Origin: Aspidapion aeneum
Taxonomy: Eukaryota > Arthropoda > Insecta > Coleoptera > Brentidae
Length of the DNA: 64,000 bases
Direction of reading: 5' to 3'
Assembly: GCA_963576565.1 (NCBI GenBank)
Contig: CAUYVT010000048.1
Location: 1-64,000, forward strand
Part shown: positions 10,367 through 21,768 of the stretch, in pieces
How the letters are laid out: every line of letters starts with the position of its first letter
Numbering within the stretch: the stretch's first letter is position 1
Position numbers and translations under genes: made by a program
The notes under the pieces: model-generated
The model's input: only the letters and a program-made list of their open reading frames with translations
What the model was told of the DNA's origin: nothing
Databases searched by the model: none

Positions 10367-11970
10367 ATTTGACAAGTTTTTATTTGTGGGCATTTTTGGT
10401 TTAGTTTTAAGTTTTAGCATAGAAGAAGCTAAGAAAATATTTTCCGAGACACAAAACAAAAAATATTCTGGTTAATTTAATCATTAAATTCTTTGGAATG
10501 GGCCTTATTATAATGACACAAGGATCGCAAAATGTGTAACAATAACTTTGAAACTTTGAAAAAAAAAGAAAATACATTTAAAATCAGAGATGGAAAAATC
10601 TACTTATGCCTCTGCATTTTTTCAGGGGATAACTTGATTAGGAAAGTTATTACCGGTATGGCTTTTTTTCAGAGAATGCAAGGGCAAGGCCGTTATAGTA
10701 TCTCATCACTATAACGGCCCTGGGTGCATCTGCGTCAGGCATGCGCTTGATGTTTACATTAATTTATTTGTTTTTCAAAGTTATTATTGCTACATATTTT
10801 GCGATCCTAGGGCTATTATCGTATTTCATAGTTATATGTGTTACCAAATAAAAATCGTAATAACAAAATAGCCCATTCTAAACACCAATTAGCATTTAAT
10901 CGTGATTAAAGCTTAATTGGGAAATTTTTTGGTTTTTGCATACGGGAACTTGTATTTTATTAGGGCGGTATGCATAGTCGTTCCACAAGGCTCCTTCCTT
11001 CCTTTGCCAGAAGAATTTGCGTTGCCCAAAGGAAGAAGTCTTTGGAATGACTATGAATACGGCCCTTAGTGAGGTAAGGAACTAAGTTATTAAATAATTT
11101 ATTACGCAATCAGATAAGTATTATTAGATATAAACTTAAAGCCTGGGATTTAGATGATAATAATGATTTTTTTAGAGCTTGATACGCCAGAATAATTTAA
11201 ATGTGAAAGCGACAAAAATCGATGAGCTTTCCAATTGTTCCCTCTTGCTCCAGAAATAGGGTGCTTTGATATTTTGTACTTTAACAAATGTAATGTAAGA
11301 ATGAAAGATTATTTAGTTTTTAATTCGAACTTAAACCAAATGACCTTTTGTGTTTAAGTCTAAGTCAGTTTTTAACCTAATAAGCTTTGTTGTAGACTTA
11401 ATTTCTTTAAGGCTAGTTACTATATTAAAAAGTATTACCTAGTTACCTATAAGAAAAAAAAATGTGTTCCTAATGTTAGGTAATTTAACAAATTTATTAG
11501 TTAAAGAAGCAGTTCACCAAAATAACAAGTTGGGCGTAATCGATCGCAAAAAAAACTTTACGAATGCTGGTGATCTTCATTTTTCTTTATGAAGCCTTGT
11601 TAATGGGATATAAGCACATTTGTGCCACGTGCCCTGCTCATTCATTCCTCTCAATTTTAAAATTTAACTACTTGGTATATTTTCCTGTTTTTTAGTTTAC
11701 CGTCTTTCAGTTTACCGTCTGACACTTGAAAGACTCGGTCTATGGAAAAAAATCACTGTAATTTTTTAGGCTATATCTTTTGACAAAATATCTACACAGA
11801 TACTTGGATTAAGTGTGCACTTCACGTAGTACAAACGTACTTGTATCTCATTCACGAGGCTTCGTAGGAAAAAATAAACTCACCATTAACCGTAAACATT
11901 TGTTTGACATCTATTAAGCCCAACTTGTAATATTGGTGAACTGCCCTTTAAGATTTTATTTTGTTTTAAG
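10367..11970. other. 3' non-coding part of the large transposon
   Basis: AT-rich, with an AATAAA near 10849 that could end the transposase transcript. It contains a short CCGTTATAGT hairpin (10689-10717) and a small inverted-repeat element (10963-11066). No coding frame is credible. Confidence 0.4.
10963..11066. mobile_element. 104-bp inverted-repeat element
   Basis: GGGCGGTATGCATAGTC...TTCCA at the left is mirrored by TGGAATGACTATGAATACGGCCC at the right, with a few mismatches. It is too short to code and MITE-like. Confidence 0.5.
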
Positions 11971-11974
11971 CTTA

Positions 11975-12159
11975 AGCCCATCACACAGAGAAACGCATAG
12001 TGCATAGCATAGCATAGCATAAGCTCTAGCCAATCAGCGATCTCCCTGAAGACGCCATATTGGTTTTACATAGGAATTTCCAGAACGTTGAACTTTTTGA
12101 TTGGCTAGAGCTTATGCTATGCTATGCTATGCACTATGCGTTTCTCTGTGTGATGGGCT
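11975..12159. mobile_element. Harbinger-like MITE, TTA target duplication
   Basis: Long near-perfect arms begin AGCCCATCACACAGAG and include three GCATA units, with a short non-palindromic centre. TTA flanks both sides (11972-11974 and 12160-12162), as expected for PIF/Harbinger-type insertion. The same insertion is present in the shorter copy (44338-44522), so it predates the internal deletion. Confidence 0.78.
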
Positions 12160-12249
12160 TTATAGTTACTGTATAAAAGTTTTATATAGGTATCTTTAAG
12201 GAAAAATGTACTCCTAAATGTTTTGTACTATACAAAAATGTATTAGTTT

Positions 12250-12402
12250 AATGGCCAATTGCACCAACCAGATAAGTTGCTGCTCAGTTAAGTCGAGCGA
12301 ATAGAATGTGACTTTCCAAATTTGGGCGAGTTGCGGCAAGCCACATTCTAACCGCTTGACCAAACTGGGCCGCGACTTAACTGGTTGGTGCATTTGACAA
12401 TA
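12250..12402. mobile_element. Second small inverted-repeat element
   Basis: GCACCAACCAGATAAGTTGC at the left and GCGACTTAACTGGTTGGTGC at the right, with TTAA/TTATTG-like outer edges. It is also present in the shorter copy (44095-44250). Confidence 0.65.
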
Positions 12403-13169
12403 AGTTTTTTACTCGATTTTTAAGCAAATGAGCTTTGACATAGGATGAATTTCCTTATTAAAAGTTTTATCTAGATAAGAAAAAAAGGTTTTCTACCTCG
12501 TTTTCTACTCAGTTTTCTTGGATGTTATTTACCTTGACAAATTTTATAATAAGATTTAATGTTTTTTTTTTCAGGTTTAGGAAATAAATGTTTGTATTTT
12601 TAACAGTACCTATATGTTGTTTTTCTTAAGATCCCAAGAGAACATTGAAACTGAGACTTGATGAATACCTTTGACAGTTTGTTGGAATGTCCAATGGTTA
12701 AAATGTGAATTTTAATATATTTGTTTTTTTCACGATAACCCATAAAAAATCAAGAAACACTAAGAAAGGTTTGCTAACAAAAGATATTCAATTTCCCTTT
12801 TCCAAAATGAAGTGATTCAGGAATGAATGAAGAAACTCAAATTATTCTCGAAACTCGCTTTATGCGTACTCAAACAATTGTGTAAATATAATATGAAAAC
12901 CTTAAAAAAACGTTTAATATGTTAATAGATTCCAACAAAGCAACGCAAAGCAAACTAAAGTATACCATTTACCTCAGCAACTTTTTTCCTACTGATAGTG
13001 TCTTGTTAAAAAAAATAGTAGTCACAGTCAACCAATGTCACGATGCGACAGAACTGCATACCATTTTTTTTTTGGTCGTCACAATATCGGGTCTGACCCA
13101 TATCACTAGGTCAAAGGCCGACATAAATTCCTGGGCGCGCCGCTGCAAATAATGTGGTTAACATTTTAT

Positions 13170-13425
13170 AAACATGTGTAATTAGTTGTACTCATGTGCA
13201 ATCATGTTGTAATCATGTATAATCATGTGTAATCATGTTGTAATCATGTATAATCATGTTGTAATCATGTGAAATCATGTGCAATCATGTGTAATCATGT
13301 TGTAATCAGGTGTAATCAGGAGTAATCAGGTGTAATCAGGGGAAATTAGGTGTAATAGTTGTAATCCGAAGTGTAAAATATTGTAATCATGTGTAATCTT
13401 TGGCATGAAAGTGTAATCGGTGTAC
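13170..13425 (+). repeat. Right subterminal repeat block (TGTAATCA units)
   Basis: About 20 units with core TGTAATCATG, more diverged towards the end. They point in the same direction on the + strand as the left block, so the two arrays are direct and not inverted, unlike the terminal repeats. Confidence 0.85.
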
Positions 13426-13436
13426 AAAAAATGAGT

Positions 13437-13452
13437 ACCGAAATACCCCTCG
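13437..13452 (-). repeat. Right terminal inverted repeat
   Basis: ACCGAAATACCCCTCG is the exact reverse complement of the left end at 755-770. Confidence 0.9.
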
Positions 13453-15286
13453 ATCTGACTGGACCTACTGCAAGTCCTGTTGTGAAATTTCTCCGGTACT
13501 GTACTGAGCTTATTAGCAAAAAAAATTTTTTTGCCATCATTAATAATAGATGGATAAAAAAGTAATCTTTGTTGACTTTGATGACCACAAGAAAAACAAA
13601 TAAGTTCTCTCAGATATTTTTTTCAATTTCTCTCAAAAAAATTTGGGTTCTAATACTCCTAATGGGTCATATGCTGTTACGCCCAATTGTAGAGTAGAGT
13701 ATATGTTTATTTGCATAAACTTTTAGATACATAATTGAGCAAATATTGTTACAAAAAAACAGTAATAAAAGTAATAGTAACAGTAGTAATACAACAGCGA
13801 ATATTGTACTGTTGTAAAATTTGAACAGTACTTACTGTTGTGAGCTGATGAATTTGACCGTACTTAAGCCCTATGTATTATAGTTCATGGAAAATCATAT
13901 GGTGATGTACGGTGTGTGAGGCCAATGACAAGAAAAAACTGTATTTTAATTTTGCAAGTTTTTTTTTATATAATGTTTACTTATATTTTTTTAAATAAAC
14001 ATATTTTGTAAAGTACTTATTAGAAGTTTGCTTGACCAACCTTGGTTGGAGCTCATATGTGCATATTGATCTGTTGGACTGACCTACCTATAAGTTGTGC
14101 CTCTTTTTCATTTTACTACTGGAGGGTTAAAACAATTAAACCACGGATCACCTTTGTTAAGATGATCCGTGATTAAACTTTGTCTAAACCTAAAAATCAT
14201 AGTGAAATATTTTTCACAGTTTAATGCTATAGAAGGCCTATTACTTAGCAAAAGGTTTACTCAAGTACAACAAAAGATCCTAATAGAAAACCTGAATCTG
14301 ATGAGAAAAGTTTAGTCTATTTCAATTTCGTCTCTGTTAAGTCAGCCTTGAAGTGAGCTCTTTGAATAGAACTACTTTCCCCTACCTTGGGCTGATAGTT
14401 CATTGATTCATTGGTCAAAAAACTTCAAAAACCTTTGGGGGGCCCCAGAGGTCTCATGATGTACTTTATGCTATTTTTTCTGTTTACTCATGAAATATAT
14501 GGAAAATATCTAAAAAAATATGTGGTTTGGGGGGTCCGGCCCCCTAGCCCCCCGCCCCCTTGGTGCGCCCATGTAATAATTCAAAATAAGTGAAAAAACT
14601 AGAAAAAAAGTTAAAAAAAAAAACAAAATAAACAAAAACATAACCTACTTTTTTGAAGAAAACATGGTCCCTTTTATTTCAGATTTTCTCGCTTTAGTTT
14701 AATATTTTTAAGAAAAACGCATTTTTCTCATATGCACAAAGGATCTATTCTTAAAACTGATTAATTTTTGAGACTAAAGCTCTTGTCGTTTTTGTAAAAT
14801 TTACGTTTTTGTTAACATTACGGCTTATGGGAAATCGGTTTGTTTGTCCCATGGAAGACATCTTGGATTTGATCATATGTTTTGTTAGACAGCCCTATTC
14901 CTGTAAAATTTTGTTGAGTAGGGTTACGACGTGTCAGAATTAGGGTGAGGATATGCGAATATTTTTTTAATAACTTTAATTAAAATAACAAAGTCCTTAT
15001 CTGGCTCGCCAAGATAATAAAATCCACATTTATAAGAGTGTAGAAAACAGAAATACAACTTGGAAACAAGACAACACAATGTAAAAAAAAATAATAACTT
15101 TTTTATAATTTTTCTTTCTTTAATTTTACCTGTTGTTTATAGTTTCAGGTCCTTGCATGATTTGCAATTTAGTATTAAAAAAAAAAGAAAGTCTAGAAAT
15201 ATTATTATTTGAAATGTTTTTTTTTTACATTATAACAAAAAGTTAATTAGTTGAGAACTAAAAAAAACAATAACCTCTGTGCAACG
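13453..15286. other. Intergenic DNA, no gene seen
   Basis: AT-rich. It includes a repeated AGTAATA tract near 13760-13800 and two G/C runs (14437-14455 and 14525-14565) resembling ends of decayed hAT elements. No gene or complete element was recognised. Confidence 0.4.
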
Positions 15287-16822
15287 TACAGCGTGTCCCA
15301 TTTTCGATGGGATTAAATGGGAAACTCGGTTATTATTAAAGATATCGATTTTCTGATTGCACCTTACCGTGCTCTTTTTTGGAGCCCTTAAAAATGGTGT
15401 AATCAGATTTTTGCTATACCCAGTGGTTTCGCTAATACAGGGAGTTTTTGAAAAAATTGCATTTTAATTAATTCCTTGTATCTCGCTTATTTTGCAAGAT
15501 ATTTTTATTCTGTAAAAACCTTTCTATGGCAACTTTTTTAGAGCAAAATAATGACGTTGTCAATTTTTTTAAATATTGTTTAGTTTTTGAGATATGGTAT
15601 TTATCATAAAAAAATTAAATACGGACCTGGATTTTTTTTATTACTACTTTGATTATTTCCACGCTATTATTACCTTAAAATGATAAAACTTTAATATTTT
15701 TTTTGATTTAACGTTAAAAAAAAACTATTTAATATTTGAAAAAAAAATTATAGTCCGAACCTGGAAATTTCCAACGTAATTATAAATTAAAAAATGCAAG
15801 ACACACTAGTTGAACGATTTTTAGTTTATCTCTTTGGAAATGATAATTAAAAGATTTATAAATAAAGTAAAAAACGTTAAAAAGTTACAAAAATAATATC
15901 ATACTAATTATTTGATAACCGAACAGCAGGTCGTGAAATTTACAAAACAAAAGCGTGGAATTGACATTGTCATTTTATTTGTCATTTTTGTGAATGGCTT
16001 CAAAGTATTTTAAACTGGCTAGAAATCGACCATATCCAGATTTTGAAAAATGTGATATGTTTGACTGCTTCATTCAAGGAACAAAATCCCAATATTTAAA
16101 TGGCAGAAATATTTTTATGGCAAAATGCATTAAGAAAAATTACTCAAAAATGGCAACAATGTCTTACACATAATGGTAATCAGAAAAATTAGTTATTTTT
16201 TATAATTTGTTTTTTTTTTGTATTTTTCGTAGACTTTGTTTCAAATAAATCTGTAAATTAACGTAAAACTATTTTAATATGCTAAGTATCAAAACAGTTA
16301 AACTAAAAATTGTTTAACTAGCAATTTTTAGTTTATATTTATGTTGGAAATATCCAGGTTCGGACTAATTTTTTTTTAAATAATAATTTTTTTTTTACCT
16401 TCAAACAAAAATTCTTTAAATTTTTATTATTTTATGATAATACTAGCATGAAACCAATCAAAATAGTAATAAAAAAAATCCAGGTCCGTATTTAATTTTT
16501 TTATAATAAATACCATATCTCAAAAACTAAACAATATTTTAAAAAATTGACAACGTCATTATTTTCTTCTAAAAAAGTAGCCATAAAAATGTTTTTACAG
16601 AATAAAAGTATCTCGCAAAATAAGCGAGATACAAGGGATTATTAAAAATACAATTTTTTCAAAACTCCCTGTATTAGCGAAAGTACGGGGTATAGCAAAA
16701 ATCTGATTACGCCATTTTTAAGGGCTCAAAAAAAGAGCACGGTAAGGTGCAATCAGAAAATCAATATGTTTAATAATAACCGAGTTTCCCATTTAATCCC
16801 ATCGAAAATGGGACACGCTGTA
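15287..16822. mobile_element. 1.5 kb long-inverted-repeat element (CAGCGTGTCCC ends)
   Basis: Arms of about 490 bp (15287-15775 and 16343-16822) are reverse complements with modest divergence, beginning TACAGCGTGTCCCATTTTCG. TA flanks both ends. The centre is unique and non-coding. Transcription through it would give a long hairpin RNA. Confidence 0.8.
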
Positions 16823-16976
16823 CAGAAACCAAGTTATTTTAATAAACGAAAATTTGGACGCCATTTTTCCAAGATGGCGGCACGAGCTGACATCGCTCGG
16901 GGTCGCAAACTTACAGGAACAGTGAGGACCATTAACCATATCGTGCCAAGTTTCAAAACTTTCGGACCTATTGTAT

Positions 16977-17185
16977 AGTCGGGGACTTTTTAAATTGCCG
17001 TCGTATATTTTTTCTGTCAGAATTATTCATTTATAGAAATAAAAAAAATACATTTTTAAATATGTATGTATACAGACAGACGTAAGGTTTACAGTTTTTT
17101 TTTGTTTTGGTTCAAAATACTTTTCCGAATTCCAAATAGGAATATTTTTTATTTTCGAAGGCGGCAATTTAAAAAGTCCCCGACT
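16977..17185. mobile_element. MITE with AGTCGGGGACTTTTT ends, copy 1
   Basis: Ends AGTCGGGGACTTTTTAAATT and its reverse complement enclose about 150 bp of AT-rich DNA. A second copy is at 39097-39306. Confidence 0.75.
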
Positions 17186-17390
17186 CTACCAAAACAGCAT
17201 TTTTATGTCTCTATGTTGAATACAAACAAACTTGCTGCTTTTAAAATAATCAATTTTCTTAGGATTTTTCTTGAATTCTCTGTACGCGGTGAAAAGGATA
17301 TAAGTTAAAAAAAAAGAAGTTTTTTCTAGCTTTTGGAGCTTTTTACGTAAATCTCCTTTTTCCGCATACGGGAAAATATCATGTTTTCCA

Positions 17391-17698
17391 CAGCGGCGTA
17401 GCGTAAGGGGGGCGAGGGGGGTTCGTCGCCCCCCCCCCCGCCCCGAGGTTAGTGGCGCCCCATAGGTGGCCGAAGCGCCCTCAGCTTTATTAAGTCGGGC
17501 CGGCAACAGCCACTTGAGTGGGCGCCAAAGGAAACTAACGACATGAAGACCTTTTTTTTTTTTTTGGTCGCAAGATTTTTGAGAGGCGCCCTTTTGACCT
17601 TTTTGTTTTTTTTTGTCACAAGATTTTTCATCAGTTTTCAGAGGCGCCCTTTTTAGCTGTCGCCCCCCCCCCGCCCTTTCGGGCACGCTACGCCGCTG
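17391..17698. mobile_element. hAT-like MITE with exact 8-bp duplication GTTTTCCA
   Basis: The element runs from CAGCGGCGTAGCGT to ACGCTACGCCGCTG. GTTTTCCA occurs directly on both sides (17383-17390 and 17699-17706). It is GC-rich with long C and T runs. A 185-codon minus-strand frame spans it but is a by-product of its composition. Confidence 0.88.
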
Positions 17699-17706
17699 GT
17701 TTTCCA

Positions 17707-18144
17707 ATATATCATGCGCGTCCCTCCTGTTATAAAAAAGCATTATACTTTCATGCGTTGGAAGCCCAAAAATAAAACTAAATGATGATTTTTTGCAAAT
17801 GTGTTCCTATTAACAGCTAATCCATGAAAGTATAGCCCCCCCTCGTAGATCCACCATCATGCCTTATTAAAATTATTTTAATTTTAAACGACTATATAAT
17901 GATATGAGTTTTAAACGAGATTTAGAACAATGAATTTGAACTAAGCACGAACCTTTTCCGAATATTTATTGCATAGTTTTATCAGAATAACGTAAATATT
18001 TAACTAAGTAATTAATATATGTACATGGTAAAAAGTTTTACTTTGGTATTTTTTGTAATAAGTTGTAAAATTAGGTCAACAAAGGGACAAAACATAACAA
18101 TAAAATAAAAAAAAATCAACAAAAAAAAAATAAAATAAAAAATC
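17707..18144 (-). other. Gpdh1 3' untranslated and flanking sequence
   Basis: AT-rich sequence past the Gpdh1 stop. A short inverted pair (TATACTTTCATG and CATGAAAGTATA) lies at 17744-17836. The exact transcript end is unknown. Confidence 0.4.
17965..17970 (-). promoter_or_regulatory. Possible Gpdh1 polyadenylation signal
   Basis: AATAAA on the minus strand, about 175 bp past the Gpdh1 stop codon. The region is AT-rich and such hexamers occur by chance, so this is only the nearest plausible signal. Confidence 0.3.
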
Positions 18145-18241
18145 TTACATGTGTTCTGGATGATTCCTTATACAATCGATGAAATCTTTTGCTGTCAACT
18201 GACCTGTGCAGATTTTGTGAATGGCTGTAAACAGCGGAAAC
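18145..18241 (-). CDS. Gpdh1: Gpdh1 last coding exon and stop
   Basis: This exon encodes 31 residues and the stop codon TAA, from [10 protein letters not shown] to IRNHPEHM. The human protein also ends NHPEHM, so this is the normal C-terminus of the main isoform. Drosophila uses alternative 3' exons; no second C-terminal exon was recognised here. The acceptor is AAATTTAG, one base before the Phe codon. Confidence 0.94.
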
Positions 18242-18344
18242 CTAAATTTAAAAAAATTTAGTAATTTTTATTCTAACTAGGTTTAAAATTTTAGATTTTT
18301 TGGAGAAGTAGTATTTAGACTCTTGCAGGTACAGAGTGTTTCAG

Positions 18345-18668
<324 letters not shown>

Positions 18669-18669
18669 A

Positions 18670-20613
18670 TACAGGGTGTCCCAGAACTAATGGTACATGG
18701 TTAAACTGTAGATTCCTTGGGTCAAAATATTACGATTTAGCTATACTTACCTTAGTCCAAAAGTTCGTATTAACCGAGATACAGGGTGTTAAACTTTATT
18801 TTTTCAATTCGATTTTCTTTAACAACTGTTTTACTAATTAATATTTTTGCAAAAACTAACCAGCGTGTAAGTTTTTTCAAAATTGGCAAAACGATTCCGT
18901 TGAAAAATTTGATGTAAAGTGTACAGGGTGTTCCTTGGACCACTACCATTGCATAAAAATCAGTATATTTTTTTTTATGCCTCAGTGTATACCAGTTTTT
19001 ATGTAAAATAATGGTTTTTCCATCCTTTTTATGTAAAAAAGTTATACTGTTTTAAAGTCGCTCAGAGCAACGTTTTTTGAGTTTTTTGCATTTATAGTTT
19101 TTATTGCATGTGAGTAATCTGCCTAATTTATGTATGATATTAATTAATAATTTTGCACAAGAAATTGGGTTTGGTGATTTTTGGGCATGGACAATTTAAT
19201 TTTGGTAAAAAAAAAAAAATATTATACAGGGTGTTCTCTGGCTCGGTAGCGTTACATTAAAATAGGTGTAACTTTTTTGTTCCTCGGTGTATACAAGATT
19301 CTATAAAAAACATTTATTTTTTTATTTTTTTTAAGTGAAAAAGTTATAGCGTTTAGATGTCGCTTAGAGCAACGGTTTTTAAGATATTTAAATTATAAGT
19401 TTTTATTGTATGCGTAAAAGATTTTTGATTAAATTCTTACCTACTTCATACATATTAGCTATAATCAATAATTTTTTATAGCATTTTAAGATTGGATGTT
19501 TTCTTAAGAAATATTAAGTTAAAAAATATACAAAATGGTTCTTGAATTATCAAAAGTGTGTTAAAACAATTGTAAGTTATTGTCAATTATTGCAACTCTG
19601 TAGGGCAATGTTTTTAATGAGGAACAAAAACTTCTTCGTATTAGTGTTTTTAAAAATGCAACTATTTTTTATTGTTTTGAAAGAAAATTATAATTATTAA
19701 TAAAATTAATATTTTATTATTTATTGTAAAAATATAAAATTTCTTAAGCATGGCGCTCTCAGCAACAAAGTTAAAATTTTTAAATTGACAAATAGTAAAT
19801 CAAACTTAAAATTGTTTATTATAGTAGGCTTTTAAAATAAAAAAACAATAAAATCCAATAAAGTTGCTTACTGCGTCTATTCTGTCAAACTTTCTTAAAA
19901 CTACAGAACTGTTTCTAAAATTACTTAATAATTAAAATCATATTCTGTTTAAAAACCTGCTTAAGTATACACCGAGGCACAAAAAAAATACACTGATAAT
20001 TTTAATGCAATGGTAGTGGTCCAAAGAGCACCCTGTACATTGTACATCAACTTTTTCAACGGAATCGTCTTGCAAATTTCAGAAAAACCTACTTGCTGGT
20101 TAGTTTTTGCAAAAATATTAATTAGTAGAAAGAATTGAAGAAAGTATCATACATAATTTAGGCATTTCGCTCACATGCAATAAAAATTTTAAAAGCAAAA
20201 ATCTCAAAAACCGTTGCTCTGAGGGACTTTAAAACAGTATAACTTTTTTAGATACAAAAGATGGAAAAAACATTATTTTACATAAAAACTGGTATACATC
20301 GAGGCACAAAAAAAATACAGTGATTTTAATGCAATGGTAGTGGTCCAAGGAACACCCTATACATTGTACATCAAAATTTTCAACGGAATCGTCTTGCCAA
20401 TTTCAAAAAAATTTACACGCTTGTTATTTTTTGCAAAAGTATTAATTAGTAAAAAAGTTATTAAAGAAAATCGAATTGAAAAAATAAAGTTTAACACCCT
20501 GTATCTTGGGTAATACGAACTTTTGGACTAAGGTAAGTATGGCTAAATCGTAATATTTTGACCCAAGGAATCTACAGTTTAACTATGTACCATTAGTTCT
20601 GGGACACCCTGTA
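18670..20613. mobile_element. 1.9 kb long-inverted-repeat element (ACAGGGTGTCCC ends)
   Basis: It begins TACAGGGTGTCCCAGAACTA and ends with its reverse complement. Arms of about 350 bp remain alignable. A second inverted motif (GTGGTCCAAGGAACACCCT) occurs once in the left arm and twice in the right (near 20010 and 20340), suggesting internal duplication. No open frame is present. Confidence 0.8.
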
Positions 20614-20937
20614 TATATGTTGTACTCAATTGGCGAAAACGGTCACTGCCCGAATTTTATACTCACAACGCGATGTGGATCTTCCGAATTTTCCACATCG
20701 CGTTACGTGTATATTTTATATACCCAAAACGCGTTGTGTGTAAATTCGAAAAACCCACGACACGAAATCACGATTATCGGCGAAGACACGCGAAATCACG
20801 ATTATCGGCGGAGACACGCGACGGTTTTCGTGTTATGGGTAATAATAAAAACCCACAGCAGGTGTTTGTTTGGTTATTTATTTGTCCTTTCTCAAAGTTT
20901 TAAGTGAAATTTCGATAAAAATTGCTCCGTTATAAAA
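20614..20937. other. Short direct repeats, no gene
   Basis: Contains two copies of CGAAATCACGATTATCGGCG separated by about 8 bp (20763-20813) and an inverted ACGCGATGTGGA/TCCACATCGCGT pair (20669-20704). Confidence 0.45.
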
Positions 20938-21177
20938 CAGCGCTGTACAAAATGGCGCGGAACAAAATAGCGGCGACAAAAGAGCGCTGGGACAAAACAG
21001 CGCTGCGACAAATTAGCGCGGAACAAAATAGCGCGGAATAAAATCGTCGGTACAAAATAGCGATGGTACAAAATAGCGCCGGTACAATATAGCGCCGGTA
21101 CAAAATAGTGCGGAACAAAATAGCGCCGGTACAAAATAGCGGTATTACCAAATAGCGCATTTTGTAGGGGCGCTGTT
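20938..21177. repeat. Minisatellite of about 16-bp GGTACAAAATAGCGC units
   Basis: About 14 degenerate units of the form (GG)(T/A)ACAAAATAGCGC(C/T). Two overlapping minus-strand frames (76 and 151 codons) read through it and are artefacts of its periodicity. Confidence 0.85.
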
Positions 21178-21319
21178 TTGTATAAATACATTTGTATCCA
21201 ATGCCGTTTTATCAAATATTTGGTTTGATTCGGTTTTGGCATCTGTACTTCGACTAAGGGGTTTCTTCTAACATATTTAAAAAAAAAAACTTTCCTGACT
21301 CTTTCCCAGGATCCTAGAA

Positions 21320-21475
21320 GGTGTGAATCCAAACCGAACCGAACCAAACCGAACCGACCAGCATAGTTTTCAAAAAAAAGCTTCCCTGACTTCTTTCCCG
21401 GGATCCTGGAGCGTGTGAATCCGAACCAAACTCGGTTCGGTTCAGTTCGGTTCGGTTCGGATTCACACCCTCTAG
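21320..21475. repeat. GGTTCGG/CCGAACC repeat pair
   Basis: CCGAACCGAACC and GGTTCGGTTCGG arrays face each other, each next to an AGGATCC sequence about 100 bp apart, forming an inverted structure. Confidence 0.55.
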
Positions 21476-21768
21476 GATCCCGGAAAAGAAGTCAGGGAAG
21501 ATTTTTTTTTTAAATATGCTGGTATAGCTAAAATACCGACCGCATGTTCAAAATAACACATACCATAATAGCGCATTTTGGTTTGGATTGGTTTGAATCG
21601 GATTCGACATTTTGTATTTTAGATATTTTACTATTCGATATTCTAAAGTTTCGATCTTTTGTTGTTTTGATATTTTGCAGTTTCGGCATTTTAATTCGAT
21701 ATTTTTTGTTTTCGATATAAGGAAACTAATAACCAAACAAAAAATTTATGCACCTTATTTCCTCGAAG

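Larger units (their letters stand above)
755..13452 (+). mobile_element. 12.7 kb DNA transposon of an unrecognised family, with intact transposase-like gene
   Basis: The element begins CGAGGGGTATTTCGGT at 755-770 and ends with the exact reverse complement at 13437-13452, giving 16-bp perfect terminal inverted repeats. Just inside each end lies a block of about 20 degenerate 10-11 bp TGTAATCA repeats. The single long gene (6329-10366) is uninterrupted. A second copy in the window (43045-45706) shares both ends and is flanked by a perfect 8-bp duplication, which fixes the boundaries independently. This larger copy has no matching flanks (TAGTCTAG on the left, ATCTGACT on the right). At least five smaller elements are nested inside. 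An 8-bp duplication is known for the hAT, P and a few other superfamilies; the protein does not let me assign one with confidence. Confidence 0.88.

Noticed and set aside
12919..13152. 77-codon frame present identically in both transposon copies (also 43345-43578)
   Set aside because: Identity follows from recent shared ancestry of the copies. There is no domain, and it lies beside the right subterminal repeats. I cannot exclude a small protein but see no support.
17186..17743. 185-codon minus-strand frame
   Set aside because: It spans a hAT-like MITE with exact target duplications and low-complexity A/G runs, and has no recognisable domain.
20892..21347. 151-codon frame rich in Phe, Arg and Tyr
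   Set aside because: It is the translation of the GGTACAAAATAGCGC minisatellite.
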